Origin: Camelus bactrianus
Taxonomy: Eukaryota; Chordata; Mammalia; Artiodactyla; Camelidae
Assembly: GCF_048773025.1 (NCBI RefSeq)
Contig: NC_133545.1
Location: 12,790,001-12,854,000, forward strand
Reading direction: 5' to 3'
Length of the DNA stretch: 64,000 nucleotides
The stretch's first letter is position 1, and every line of letters starts with the position of its first letter. This document shows positions 21,341 through 32,424 of the stretch, in pieces. Below the pieces are notes generated by a model. That model did no database searches and was not told the DNA's origin. It was given only the letters and a program-made list of their open reading frames with translations. The translations under genes and the position numbers were made by a program.

Positions 21341-21364
21341 TCTCTTATCAGTGAAAACACTAGC

Positions 21365-21455
21365 AAGAATGGAGTGACTTGCCCAAGGTCATCCAGTGGA
21401 AAAAGTGTATCAGCCCTCAACTATAAAGGCTCTTCTGATGTCCACGATGCCACAT
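21365..21455 (+). mobile_element. MIR 3' fragment
   Basis: 'gtgacttgcccaaggtcatc' is MIR 3' wording, followed by a diverged end. Confidence 0.55.
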
Positions 21456-22289
21456 TTCTCCTGAGAACTTCCTAGTTGCCTCCCTTTCTCACCCCTTGTA
21501 TCATGAGATGATGCTACCAGTTTTGGTCGCTCTCTGTGGACAGGTAGAGTTCAAACCATTAAATGTGTAACTGACTATACTTTCCAGTGCTTACAGCTTT
21601 GGGTTCCCAGATGCCTATCGATTTGCAAAGATAGAAAGGGGTACATGAGATATTTTCAAAGAGCCTAAATGTAAATTGTGCCTTTATTGACAATAAGATA
21701 GTGCAGGTTAACTAAAATGTCAAGTTTCTTTGCTTTGGAGTAGAATTATAACTTGGTACCCTAGTGCTGGTTCTCTCATTGATCACTATTCTCATTGGCA
21801 GAGCTTCCATCAGCTTGTCTTTGAATAATTAAAATGGGAAAATCAATCCATCAATCCTTAAATATACATTGTTGTTTGGACAATAGAACATGGGACCTAT
21901 GGGGAAATAATATAAACAATAGTGGTTGGTAAAGAGTTTAGATAGCATTGCTTTAAACTCTGGGGATTAGCATGTAATGAAACAGTGAGGGAGGAAGTCT
22001 TTGTCCTTTGATGACACCTCTCTGCTGGGGCTGGACGCCTCCCATCCCCCACCCCGTGGTCAGAAGACCCGCACACACACTGGGTGCTCTGTGCTCCGCA
22101 CACACCACATCTTCTAAATGGCTGTGTCCTGCATTCTCTCCCGCCCTCTGGTTTTGCATCCAAGCCTTGCTTTTCGATTCCAAATGTAACAATTACATTG
22201 TCTATGAATTCATGGGACTGTGAGCCACAGCACATCAGTAAGGTAGAACCAGTCAGAAAGCCTTCAGCATTCGATGAGGCAGTAGAAGA
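21456..22289. other. Single-copy DNA
   Basis: No repeat was recognised. The AT-rich part 21640-21890 has homeodomain-like words (ATAATTAAAA, ATCAATCCATCAATCC) and could be a conserved non-coding element. A 170-codon minus-strand frame (21897-22409) has no recognisable protein features. Confidence 0.35.
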
Positions 22290-22830
22290 ATGATTTACTC
22301 TTTCAAAGGAGCCACGTGCAAGGCATTCTGCCAGGTGTTGAGAACCCGGTGTCACTAGTGTGCAAGTCAGAGGGAGACTGCTCCTTCCCCCCACCCAATG
22401 CTTGCACACACAGGTAGCAGCGGTTGTCTGGAAGCACCGCCCTCTCGGTTACCTGGGGCAGGCCTGTGACCATTCACCTGTCCTGAGCAGCTGCAATGCA
22501 CGAGGCGCTCACTGGCTTAAGACTCACCCCCCTTCCTCGGAGCCGTATCATCAGGCTAGGAAGATAGGATGCAGGCAGAAACCATAAAAGAACGTAGGGA
22601 CTGCCAAGACAGCGGGAGAGACAGCAAGCCCTGCGGGCAGTCCAGGGAGGCCGGGCTCACTGAGGGCTGGCCGGGTTGAGGAGACCTTAGGAAGAGCAAC
22701 GTTTGGACAAGGTTTTGAGGGATGGGTAGGGTTCAGTTGGAACAGAGAGGGTAGGGAGGGCGTTCAGGCAGCAGGGACTGTGATGTGCGAAGTGTCAGGA
22801 AAGGGGGCGTTTATGCCAGGTAGGAAGAGA
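22290..22830 (-). mobile_element. L2 LINE, diverged
   Basis: Plus-strand wording 'gccacgtgcaaggcattctg' near the left and 'gaccttaggaagagcaacg' / 'gcagggactgtgatgtgcga' near 22700-22800 follow the reverse-complement L2 3' region in order. The middle part is poorly matched, so this may be two fragments. Confidence 0.45.
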
Positions 22831-24559
22831 ACTCAGGGAAGGATGTGGGGGCACCTTTTAGCTGAGAAGGCGGGGACAGCTGCTGGTTTTGGTGCATGGC
22901 GCTGGCTCTCCCCAGAGTCTGGGCAGTGCTTGGGAAACAGGGTTTGGGGTGAAGCTACAACTGGCAGAGGCTGGCCTTCTTTCTTGCCATCTCTGACACC
23001 ACTTCCCAGGAAACCTTTGAGCAAGAAAAGGGCCGTCCTCTCTCTGGGACCATGTTCAGGAATTGCTGTCTGCTGAGGTGAAACCCAAGAAGCACACCTT
23101 TGCAAGGTCACCTGGAGGTTTAGGATGGCCCTGCAGGTTGGCCCAGTACCAGGGGGCCAAGGACACCTGAGAGAGCCGGACCTCTGGGGGGGTCTCCCCA
23201 TTCAGCTGATGCTCCCCCACCCCCAGCCCCCAGGATGTTGTGCAGCATCACGAATTTCTGGTAAAACAAGAAAAAGGTGGCTCTTAATCATTGAAGCGCC
23301 AATCCACTGCAGAGTGAGCCCCTGCCCCCGTCCTTCTCTCCCCAAAGTCTCACCCTCTTGCCCAGATGTACATTATTTTTGGAAGCAGAAACAATCCTTG
23401 CCACACTACCCAGGTTCCTGAAGGTGAAGCACCTACCCTTAATGGCAAATGGCAGCCTATTTAATATGGTGTTCAGGAGTGGAAGGGAGGGTGCATTCAG
23501 TAGCTTTATTTCTGGGAGAGCCCCTGTCCTCCCAGGGAAGGCGGCACCAAGCATTTACTCAAACAGCTCAGTAAGGCACCGACATAAAGCTGACGGTTTG
23601 CTTTGTTTATGGAATGAATGAGATTCTTCTTTCATCTCTGCCCAAAGAGTAGACGCCACCAATTCCAGAAGCCTGAATTCCTTACAAGATAAGAGACAGT
23701 TGGGCCATAAGCATTAAGATTATTGCTGTTGCTCCCTTTAAAACTAGACTAAACTAAGAGCAGCTCATCTCCCCAATGAGTCTGACCCAATGGAATCCCC
23801 AGGCTTCTAGAACCGGCTCATAAACTTCTCAATAAAGAACAACAAGCCTTATTGTTTTATAATCACATTTGGTTTTGGATTAAAAATAATATTATCCAGT
23901 CTAATCACCCATTTGCCAAAATTTGGGCTGTCTTTAAAAAAATCAATCCATTCTCAACAAAGATGATTTGTTGCCTTGAGGGCAGTCGGAAGACTGCATC
24001 CACACACCAAGGACCATTCCCAGAGCAAAGTGCTAAGAATGTGTTTTCTGATAAGTCATATCTGCAGTAAAGACTTAGCCTATCAGGGAAATGCCTTTGA
24101 AGGTCATAAAATTCATTTGGCTCTATAAGTTCTGGTGTGTATGCTAAAATAATCAGTCACGTTACTTTATAGTCACACCTCGTACTCTCATTCTGGAAAA
24201 TCAATACAGCGAGAAGAAGGCTAGGGATATTGTGTATAACTATTTAAAAGAGAGGAAACAAAAAATAATATTCTCTGAAAATGGTCCTCAAGGAAACACA
24301 GACCTAGTTTTCATAAGCGGGCTCAATTTTATCTCCAAGCTCATCACTGAATTATTAAACCAAAGTATCCATTTCATCCTACACAAAAGTACAAAAAATA
24401 AAAAAGGGAAACAGTGTGCATCCTTCTCTAGATGCTCTGGGGCACTGGAAATTATCCACAGCCTTTCAAATGTGTTTCTAAAATGTGTCCATTATTCATT
24501 CACACTCTTAATGGCTTGTTCCACCAAATGTTACAAACACTGATGTTGCCTTCACCTGT
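22831..24559. other. Mostly single-copy DNA with a candidate conserved element
   Basis: No repeats were recognised over about 1.7 kb. The stretch 23690-24080 is AT-rich and complex, with facing AACAA (23841-23845) and TTGTT (23852-23856) and a TCTAATCACCC homeodomain-like word. The GC-rich part 22830-23540 gives several overlapping chance frames. Confidence 0.3.
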
Positions 24560-24660
24560 GATGCTTCCCCATCGGAAATTTGTACCCTCTACTAATTCTT
24601 CCCTGCATTTCAAGACCCAGCCCAAGAACTTCCTGCTTTCCAAAGCCACCTCTGACTGGC
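24560..24660 (+). mobile_element. L2 fragment
   Basis: 'tttcaagacccagcccaag' and 'aacttcctgctttccaaagc' fit the L2 3' coding end. Short. Confidence 0.45.
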
Positions 24661-24984
24661 TGGTGACCCAGAAAGGCTGAGGGACTGGGGCTGGGAGGTG
24701 AGAAGCAAGGATCATGCACGAAGCTACAGTGAGGCCCCCAAAAGCTGCTTCCTGAGAGTGTATCCTGGCTCCTGGGACACTCAGCACCACAGGAACTGCC
24801 GCTGAGGAAGAGTAGGGTGTCTAGGTAAGAGAAGGCACAGTCACCAGCAGATCCTTTGTGTTTCACGTGACCTGTTTCCTACCAGCAGCAGCTGGGGTCA
24901 GCACCTCCCCGAGCAAGATCGTCAACAGATGAAGCAGTCATGGAGTTTAGATCTAGAAGGCACTCGGTGGCCTTTCAATTCGTT

Positions 24985-26348
24985 CATTGTTACTTCCTTT
25001 GCTGTGCACAGGATTTTAGTTTGCTGTACTCCTACTTATCGATTTTTGCTTTTGTTGCTTTTTTTTTTTTTTTTTTGGTGTCACATCCAAAAAATCATTG
25101 CCAAGACTGATGTCAAAGTAATTTTTCCTATGTTTTCTTCTAGGAGTTTTATTGTTTCAGGTCTTATATTTAAGTTGTTAATCCAATTTGAGTTTGTTTT
25201 TGTTTTTAGTATTAGGGTCCAGTTTCATTCTTTGGCATATGATTATCCAGTTTTCCCAACATCACCTAGTAAAGAGACTATCCCTTCCCCTTGTGTATTT
25301 TTGGCTCCATTGTCAAAAATTGATTGACCATATATGCCTGGGTTTTTTTCTGAAATTTTTATCCTGTTCCATTAGTCTGTGTGTCTGTTTTTATTCCAGA
25401 ACCATCCTGTTTTGACTACTAGAGCTTTGTAATGTAGTTTGAAATCAAGAAGTGTGATGCCTCCAAATTTGTTCTTTCTCAAGATTGCTTTGACTATTAA
25501 GAGTCTTTTGTGAATCCATACAAATTTTAGGATTTTTTTTCCCTACTTCTGTGGAAAATGCCATTGGAATTTTGATAGGGACTGCATCAAATCTGGAGGT
25601 CACTTTGGGTAGTATGGACATTTTAACAATATTAATTCTTCCTGTGAAAACACAGGATATCTTTCCATATATTTTGTGTCTTCTCCCATTTCTTTCATCA
25701 ATGTCTTATAAATTTCAGTGTAGAGATTTTTTACCTCCTTGGTTAAATTTAGCCCTAAGTGTTTTACTCTTGTTGATGCTATTGTGAATGGGATTGATTT
25801 CTTTATTTCTTTTTCAGATAGTTTGTTGTTAGCATGTAGAAATGCTACTGAGCTGTGTGTGTTGATTTTATATTGTGCAATTTTAATGAATTCACTAATT
25901 AGTTCAGTTTTTTGTGGAGGGTTTAGGATTTTGCTCACGTGATCTGCAGAGAGTTTCACTTCTTCCTTTCCAATTTGGATAAACATTATTTCCTTTTCTT
26001 GCCTCATTTCTCTGGCTAGAACTGCCAGCATTTTATTGAATAAAAGTGGCAAGAGTGGGCATCCTTGTCTTGTTCATGATCTTAGAGCAAAACCTATCAG
26101 CTTTTCACTTTTGAATATGAGATTAGCTGTGAGTTTTTCATCTACCATGGCCTTTATTATGTTGAGGTACATTCCTTTCATACTCGATTTGTTGAGAGTT
26201 TCTATCATGAAAGAAAGTTGAATTTTGTCGAATGCTTTTTCTGCATCTATTGAGATAATCACAGGATTTTCATTCTTCATTCTGTTAATGTGGTGTATCA
26301 CGTTTATTGATTAACATACGTTGAACCATCTTGCATCCCAGGGTGCAA
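24985..26348 (-). mobile_element. Older L1 (L1MA-type) ORF2 fragment
   Basis: Minus-oriented internal ORF2 piece with no 3' UTR. The minus-strand frame 26074-26301 carries the reverse transcriptase motif [15 protein letters not shown]. Frame 25600-26052 carries [19 protein letters not shown], then ADHV where intact L1s have LFADDM, so the catalytic FADD motif is lost. After that come NKLSEKEIKKSIPFTIASTR and LGLNLTKEVKNLY. A T run (about 25056-25078) lies inside. It ends near 'catcttgcatcccagggtgc'. More diverged than the artiodactyl-type copies, so it is older. Confidence 0.9.
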
Positions 26349-26564
26349 TGGTTTCTTTTAAATATGGTCTGGGATTAGATATAGGTCTAGAATTAGAATC
26401 CAGTTTTCCCACATGTAAAGCAAACTCTCTGAGAAAGAAAATTCCCGGTACAGGGATGGACTTTCTCACTGTAGTCTTAAATCTTAATAATCACCAATTG
26501 CAATTTAATTTAACCTGATCTTTGAATGAGACTTGATCAGAACACTAACTCATCCTGATTCCTA
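26349..26564. other. Unclassified DNA between two L1 copies
   Basis: AT-rich single-copy DNA. Its right edge CTGATTCCTA (26555-26564) is the left target-site copy of the next L1. Confidence 0.4.
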
Positions 26565-27206
26565 TTTTTTTAATTTTGTTTATTGAAATACAGTCAGTTT
26601 ACAATATTGTGTTAGTTTCTGATATATAGCATAGTGTTTCAGAAATATATAATATATATATATATATTCCTTTTTATATTCTTTTTCATTATAGGCTATT
26701 ACAAAATATTGAATATAGTTCCCTGTGCTATACAGTAGGACCTTGTTTATCTATTTTATATATAGTAGTTTGTATCTGCAAATCCTGAACTCTCACTTTA
26801 TGCTTCCATTTCCCTTTTGCCCCCCTGGAAACCATAAGTTTGTTTTCTATGTCTGTGAGTCTGTTTCTGTTTTGTAAATAAGTTCAATTCTGTCATTTTT
26901 TTAGATTCCATATATAAGTGATATCATACAGTATTTTTGTTTCTCTTTCTGGCTTACTTCACTTAGTATGACAATCTCCAGGTCCATCCACGTTGCTACA
27001 AATGGCATTATTTCAGTCTTTTTGTGGCTACATAATATTCCATTGTATATATGCCACAACTTCTTTAACCAGTCATCTGTTGGTGGACATTTAGGTTGCT
27101 TCCATGTCTTGGTTATTGTAAATAGTGCTGCTATGAACATGGGGTGCATGTATCTTTTCGAATTAGACTTTCCTCTGGACATATGCCCAGGAGTGGGACT
27201 GCTGGA
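26565..27206 (-). mobile_element. 5'-truncated L1 (GTTAGTTT class, about 0.64 kb)
   Basis: Minus-oriented L1 3' end of a second class: 'cagtcagtttacaatattg', 'gttagtttctgatatatagc', an AT run near 26645-26668, then the ORF2 end (minus-strand MPFVATWMDLEIVILSEVSQ at 26901-27182). Flanked by a perfect 10 bp CTGATTCCTA duplication (26555-26564 and 27207-27216). Confidence 0.9.
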
Positions 27207-27216
27207 CTGATTCCTA
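27207..27216. repeat. L1 target-site duplication, right copy (CTGATTCCTA)
   Basis: Matches 26555-26564 exactly and fixes both edges of the L1 at 26565-27206. Confidence 0.7.
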
Positions 27217-27239
27217 CTTTAATGTCCATTTGATTCATA

Positions 27240-27592
27240 CCTCTGGGTCTAGGGCTCCTGAGACTTAAATGCAGCTTGGCATTAAAAGCCCTTCTACCTT
27301 CCCAGGACAGCCCTTCTCGGTTTCCACCATATTTATATGTTTAACTGCTTTGACTGATTAGCTACTTACTGCAACAAACACAGTTTGCCTTTCTCACTGC
27401 TTAATCAGCCAAGAAGCTCCCCCATTGGTCCAAATCCCCCTGTAGGTTCTACTGTGCTGTGGGAATAGTGAGACCCCAGTCCCCAAACCTCCAAACCCAA
27501 AGTATAAAACTGCTTTCCTCTTCACCACTGAAGAGAACCAATTCTCTACTCTTCTTAGTAAAATTTCTCTTCTTTTGCTTAGTAATTCATAT
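27240..27592 (+). mobile_element. Possible solo LTR fossil, family uncertain
   Basis: A TATA-like GTATAAAACTG near 27501 is followed by a CT-rich, 'ttagtaaaatttctcttc' end. This resembles the promoter and end layout of class I ERV LTRs. Both edges are unclear and I could not assign a family. It could equally be plain single-copy DNA. If real, it is a broken fossil with no internal region. Confidence 0.25.
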
Positions 27593-27594
27593 TC

Positions 27595-27990
27595 ATTAAA
27601 TATGGAAATATGGAAGATGCAGAAAGACTAAAGGAAGAAAAAGAAATCACCCATAATCCTACCATTGAAAGAAAACCACTACTAATATTTGGGCTATGTC
27701 TTTACACTTTTTCTTTTTCTTTTTCCTTTCTTTTCTTTCTTTTTTCTGCTGGGTAGATGGATTTTTTAAAAATTGAGATACAATTCATGTGTCGTAAAAT
27801 TCATCCTTTTAAAGTGTGTGATTCGGTGGTTTTAGTACATTCAGTGTTGTGCAACCATTAACATTATCTAATTTCAGAATATTTTCATCATCCGTAAAAG
27901 AAAGACCATACCTTTCAGCAGTCATTCCCTTCGCCCCTCCTCCAGCCCCTGGTGACCACGAATCATCTTTCTGTCTATATGAATTGGGCA
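27595..27990 (-). mobile_element. Ancient L1M 3' fragments (two abutting pieces)
   Basis: 27595-27765 has 'aaaagaaatcacccataatc', typical of L1ME 3' UTRs. 27768-27990 has 'attgagatacaattcatgtg', 'cattcagtgttgtgcaacca' and 'agcccctggtgaccacga', typical of L1MA/B 3' UTRs. Both are minus-oriented. A CT-rich TTTTC stretch (27715-27750) joins them. Confidence 0.65.
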
Positions 27991-28689
27991 GATGGATTTG
28001 TACATAATTAAATAGGGAGTCCTTACACTCTTAAAGAATAAAGAAATCCTCATCTTACCAAGAGCTGCCAGTTCACAGGTGTGCTTGAAAGTTTAAATAC
28101 ACTAGTGCTTAAGGTTGCCTCTAGCAATATTCAACTTGTACAACTTACTTCATCAAAGCTTTTCCAGAAGTAAGAATTTCAAACAACTTTATACAGAAAA
28201 ATGAGTTTTAAAAATGTTTTATCACGTGTTTTGAGCACTTTCACACATGTTCCATGTCCTAGGTAACATACCCAGCTGTATACCCAGCTACAGCCCCAAC
28301 CCCGGTGGGGCAGACCTGGTCTCCTGTTTCATGCTGCTCAGCCCCATAGCTGTCAGTATCAATGACTGTCATTGAAAAATTGTATCAAGTGTGGTTTTGG
28401 GAAAACTATCAGAATATACGATGCCTTTTTTTTTTTACAACAGTCTCTTTTTAAATGAAATTGACTCTTTTGTCTTCTTCTTTCCCAATTCATACATACA
28501 CTTTATAATTAAGAAGTGTTTATTGGGTATACACCACGGTCTTGCTCTACAAAGTGAGTGGAGATCCAAAAACAGTACACCGGCAACAGCTAGAAAAGTG
28601 GACACCACATTGGTCCAAACTGAAAACACAGCAGGCTTTCCGGAAAAGGGTTATTCACGTGGGCGAAAGAATTAAGATTCGTGCTGAGA
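27991..28689. other. Unclassified single-copy DNA
   Basis: No gene or repeat was recognised. A T run lies at 28428-28437. The stretch 28440-28680 is complex and might be conserved, but nothing specific supports this. Confidence 0.35.
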
Positions 28690-28980
28690 TGTGAAGCCTA
28701 AGAGAAGAACCAGCAAGAAAGATGCCAGCAGAGATTAGAGCCAGCATTTATTAGGAACCAACTGCATGCATGCACTGTGAGCGAGAGAGGGGCGGAAATG
28801 AGAGATGTGATGCAAACAGCAGTGAGCAGGGGCTCGTAAGTGCCTTGGGCAAACCGGAAAAGCTGCCTTGAGGAGGTGCCCCGAGCTCCTGGAGGGCACT
28901 GAAGGAAAGAGAGGAGGAAGGGAATTCCAAGCACGGAGATTATCAAGGGCAAATGCACAGATGTGTGCAGCACCGTGACC
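28690..28980 (-). mobile_element. L2-like fragment, strongly diverged
   Basis: 'gccagcatttattaggaacc' and 'gggaattccaagcacggag' fit the reverse-complement L2 3' region in order. Low similarity. Confidence 0.4.
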
Positions 28981-29559
28981 GTTCATGGAACTGCCAGCCC
29001 CACAGGGTGGGGGTGGGATGGAGTTGCTGAAGCCGAGTCCTGGGTGCTGGGCTGATGCCTGTGTACTTCTTCACTTTACCCTCATTAAACCAGATGCTAG
29101 GAGAACATCTGTGCCTTGGGCAGAAGTTTCCCAAATTGCAGTGAGATATGGAACGTCCCCCCTGCCTTGAAAGAACTCACAGGCTGGTTGAGTAGACAAG
29201 AGGCAGTCCTCCTCGTGTTACCTTCCCAGCGTCTAGGCTCTCACTGCAATCTTACCTGGTCCAATGGCAGCTGTAACTCTTACAGGAAGGACTAAGGAGT
29301 TTAAATATTTGGGACACACCACCCTTCTGAAGTTCTCCTTAGGGACACGGTAGCTGTGAGGGTGTCTCCACCTCCAGCTCTCCCTGAGCACCCCTCTCTC
29401 ACTATGTCAAGAAAATGAAGCAGGAGGGAGACCCTGACTGATTCAAGCTGATACCTATTGCTCACAGGCTACCTGGAGTCCTGCCTGGAAGAGGAGGACT
29501 GAGAGCCCAAGGATGGTGACCTTGAGCTGATCAAGGGATAGACCCAGGAGCACCACAGC
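28981..29559. other. Unclassified single-copy DNA
   Basis: No gene or repeat was recognised. Confidence 0.35.
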
Positions 29560-29745
29560 CACTGCCAGTCCCTCCTGCTGCCCCCTTCTCTTCAGCAATA
29601 TCCTCTCCATACATCGAGCTCACTCCCTAACCTCCATGTCTCCCCCACCTTGGGCATCTGATCCAGACCTCCTGTTGTCTGACCTTGTACCAGAGCCTCA
29701 CTCCACACCTGGCACACATTAACAGATCAATAAATATTTTTGCTG
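29560..29745 (+). mobile_element. L2 3'-end fragment
   Basis: 'cctccatgtctcccccacc', then 'cctggcacacattaacagat' and 'caataaatatttttgctgg', the usual L2 3' terminus. Confidence 0.55.
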
Positions 29746-29984
29746 GAACAAATAGAAGGCAGCTCTCGCTTCCTATTCACCACCTCTGCTTCATGCTTCT
29801 CTCTAATCTCTGTGTCTTTGACCCAGGTTATTAGCATGGCCCCAGAACAGATTACAAATGCACAACTGCCTTGCTGAACGGTACGGCGCTATTGTCCGTG
29901 ACTCTCTGATCTACACTGATTATAAACACCCAGCTTATCAGTCAGGACACCTGCCCCTTTCCATGACCAGAGCAACATTAATGT

Positions 29985-30120
29985 ATGCAATTCACTCATT
30001 CATTCGTCAAATGTTTATCGAGGCCGTCCTATACACTAGGCACTGAGCTGGAAGTTAAGAATATGGAAATTAAAAAGACCCAGTAAGAAAGAAACAAAAG
30101 TGTAATAAAGTCTACAATAG
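29985..30120 (-). mobile_element. L2 3'-end fragment
   Basis: 'attcactcattcattcgtca' and 'tatacactaggcactgagct', the reverse complement of the L2 3' end including its tail repeat. Confidence 0.65.
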
Positions 30121-30289
30121 AAACATTAATGCTATGGGACCACCTGGAGGCCTCAGGTGGGACCAGCTTTGAGTATCACAGTCAGAGCATAATCATTGAT
30201 GAGAAATTAATAAGCATATTAATGAGAAATTTAAAATACACCTGAAGCACTAAAGACTTATTCTCCTCTGCGTTTAGGTTATGTAAATG

Positions 30290-30365
30290 GTGGTTAGTGA
30301 CAGTGGCTGCCAACTACTAAGCACCCACTACGTGTCCAGCACCATGCTGAGCACACCACTGAGCA
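30290..30365 (+). mobile_element. MIR/L2-like fragment
   Basis: 'aagcacccactacgtgtcca' resembles the shared MIR/L2 'tactatgtgccagg' block. Too short to decide. Confidence 0.4.
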
Positions 30366-30609
30366 GAAACACACTGAGATGGATGGAGTGGGGTGGGGGA
30401 GGGGCTCGCATTTGCTCCTGGGTTTGCGTGTGGCCGGTTTCAAGGCAAGATAAGCTCTACTGAGATAGAAAAGTTCAAAAGATAATTAAACCAGTTAGAA
30501 AGCAAGACAGCACTGGGACTGATGCTGGGTTTCAGAGCCAATTTCCAAGAAGTAATTTCATCATCGTAGAACATCAAACGTGAATTCCATTTTCAGCTAT
30601 GCAAATTCC

Positions 30610-30720
30610 AAAAGAATAATACCTCACATTTGCATAATGCTTGATGCTTTTCAAAGTGCTTTCCCAGTTATTAATCTAGAGGAGGCTTTATTACCACCAG
30701 AAACACAAGTGGAAATTCTG
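30610..30720 (+). mobile_element. MIR fragment
   Basis: 'acctcacatttgcataatgc', 'tttcaaagtgctttcccagt' and 'aggaggctttattaccacc' follow the MIR core order. Confidence 0.5.
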
Positions 30721-32424
30721 TTCAAACTCAAGTTCTCCATTATTTTTCCCACTTTCCCCTCAAAAATCAGAGCCACCTAAATTCAGGTGCTTTGGATGGC
30801 GTGGATAACTATAATAAGTTTAACCGACAGGGTGAATATGCATAAACGTACCATATTGTGAGGCCTTCCATCTACAGACACGGGGCTTCGATTGATCCAG
30901 ACTTTGGAACCTTCTGTTGAATTAACAAAATCACAGGGAGCTACTCTCAGTTTAAATTTGAGATCCTTCCAAGATCTCAGACTTTGTGGCACTGCACATA
31001 TGACATTCATCAGAATCCATTCCCTTCTATCAAATATGAGAAAACTAGGAAATTAGTTCCACCACTTCGTCCTTAAACCTGCAGAAATCCTTGCCAATGA
31101 CTTTCTGCAAAGTCACCCACATTGCCAGACAACTCCTATGCCTTTTTGTTTGTTTGTTTTTAATATAATCAGAACCAAGAGGCCGAATCGATTGTAAATC
31201 CAGACTGGAGAGAGGATCTTAGAAAAATGAGGTGAGAAGATATGACGGGGAGCAAGGAAATACATCTCCCCAAACCTTTCCAATTTGTTTCTTTTTCCAT
31301 CTCCTTCAAACTTAATTATGTGTAGCGTTCTCAGCCACTGAATCACCAGCCTTTCCTGACACCTCAATCTCATGCATTTGAGCAAAAGATTAACCTGGCT
31401 GTTTGCTTTTAATTCTGAAGCTGTGTTAATACTCAACTCCCTCTAGATTAGACGGGAAGGAAAACACACTCCCACATACCCCACCCTGGCTCCGGCAAGC
31501 CTATTTCTGACAATGTCACAGACATTGGAACAATCGGGCTTCACTTACCACTTCAGGAGGGCCAAGAGGACCACTAACAGGGCCACCATCACCATGGAGC
31601 CGTTCGCTTCCAGTCTGAGGAACCCCCAGACTTCCATTGCTTCTCAGAGACCCTACAGGGGTGGTCCTCCGGAGGAAAGAGAGAGGCTGATCCCCCTGCC
31701 GTTACAGGAAGCACGGTCCACAGCTAGAAGAAACAGGCAACCAAGAAAACATCCCATCAAGTGGGTCCCCGAAATGTGCTCTTTCTCAGAAGTGTCTCCT
31801 TATAAAGAGGAAGGAAGAGGAGGGAAAAACACAGGGTTTCGGTGTAAGGCAATGAATCAGCAACTTTATTTTCCTGATGACTGTACTCCCGATAAACATT
31901 TGTGTGAACTTCCCTGGGAAGCAGTAGCAGAACTGGCCCCATGTTGAGAAAGAAAATGGTTGCAACCATAGATTTCTAGTGTGGGAAAGTTGTCCTAAAA
32001 GGAAGACTCCTCTTAAAAAAATTAATTTATAATCAAATGATGATACAGGTCAGGAGACTGAATGTCCCAGCAAACTCTGAGGCCTGACATCAGCCTGATG
32101 AAAATGCTGGCTGCATGGCGGGCATCCATCCCACTAAGTTCATCGGTTCCTGGGGTTTAACGACCCCTGTGAGGGGTCCTTAGTGACTGCCTGTCGGAAC
32201 AGACCGCAGGTCTCACCTCGGATCAGCCCTCTCATGACGAGCCGGAGGATTTTCTACATGTCTAACAGTACATCCGTAGGCTCATGTGTGGGTCCTTTGT
32301 TCTGGCTCTGAGCTTATCTGAGTAAAGTAGACTGCATTAATTTTTGCTTATGAGTCAACATGTTCCACCTTTAGAAATGGGAAAGGTGTATCATACAGGG
32401 ACTCTCACTCACTATGACATTCGT
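30721..32424. other. Single-copy DNA, about 1.7 kb
   Basis: No repeat was recognised. A 144-codon plus-strand frame (31513-31947) starts MSQTLEQSGFTYHFRRAKRT and is basic and proline/arginine-rich. It shows no known domain, and I judge it more likely chance than gene. A perfect hairpin GACCCCTGTGAGGGGTC lies at 32162-32178. Confidence 0.3.

Noticed and set aside
21897-22409. 170-codon minus-strand frame
   Set aside because: No domain, composition or family resemblance. It overlaps other chance frames, and part of it runs into L2-like DNA.
25600-26052. 150-codon minus-strand frame
   Set aside because: L1MA-type ORF2 piece that has lost its catalytic motif.
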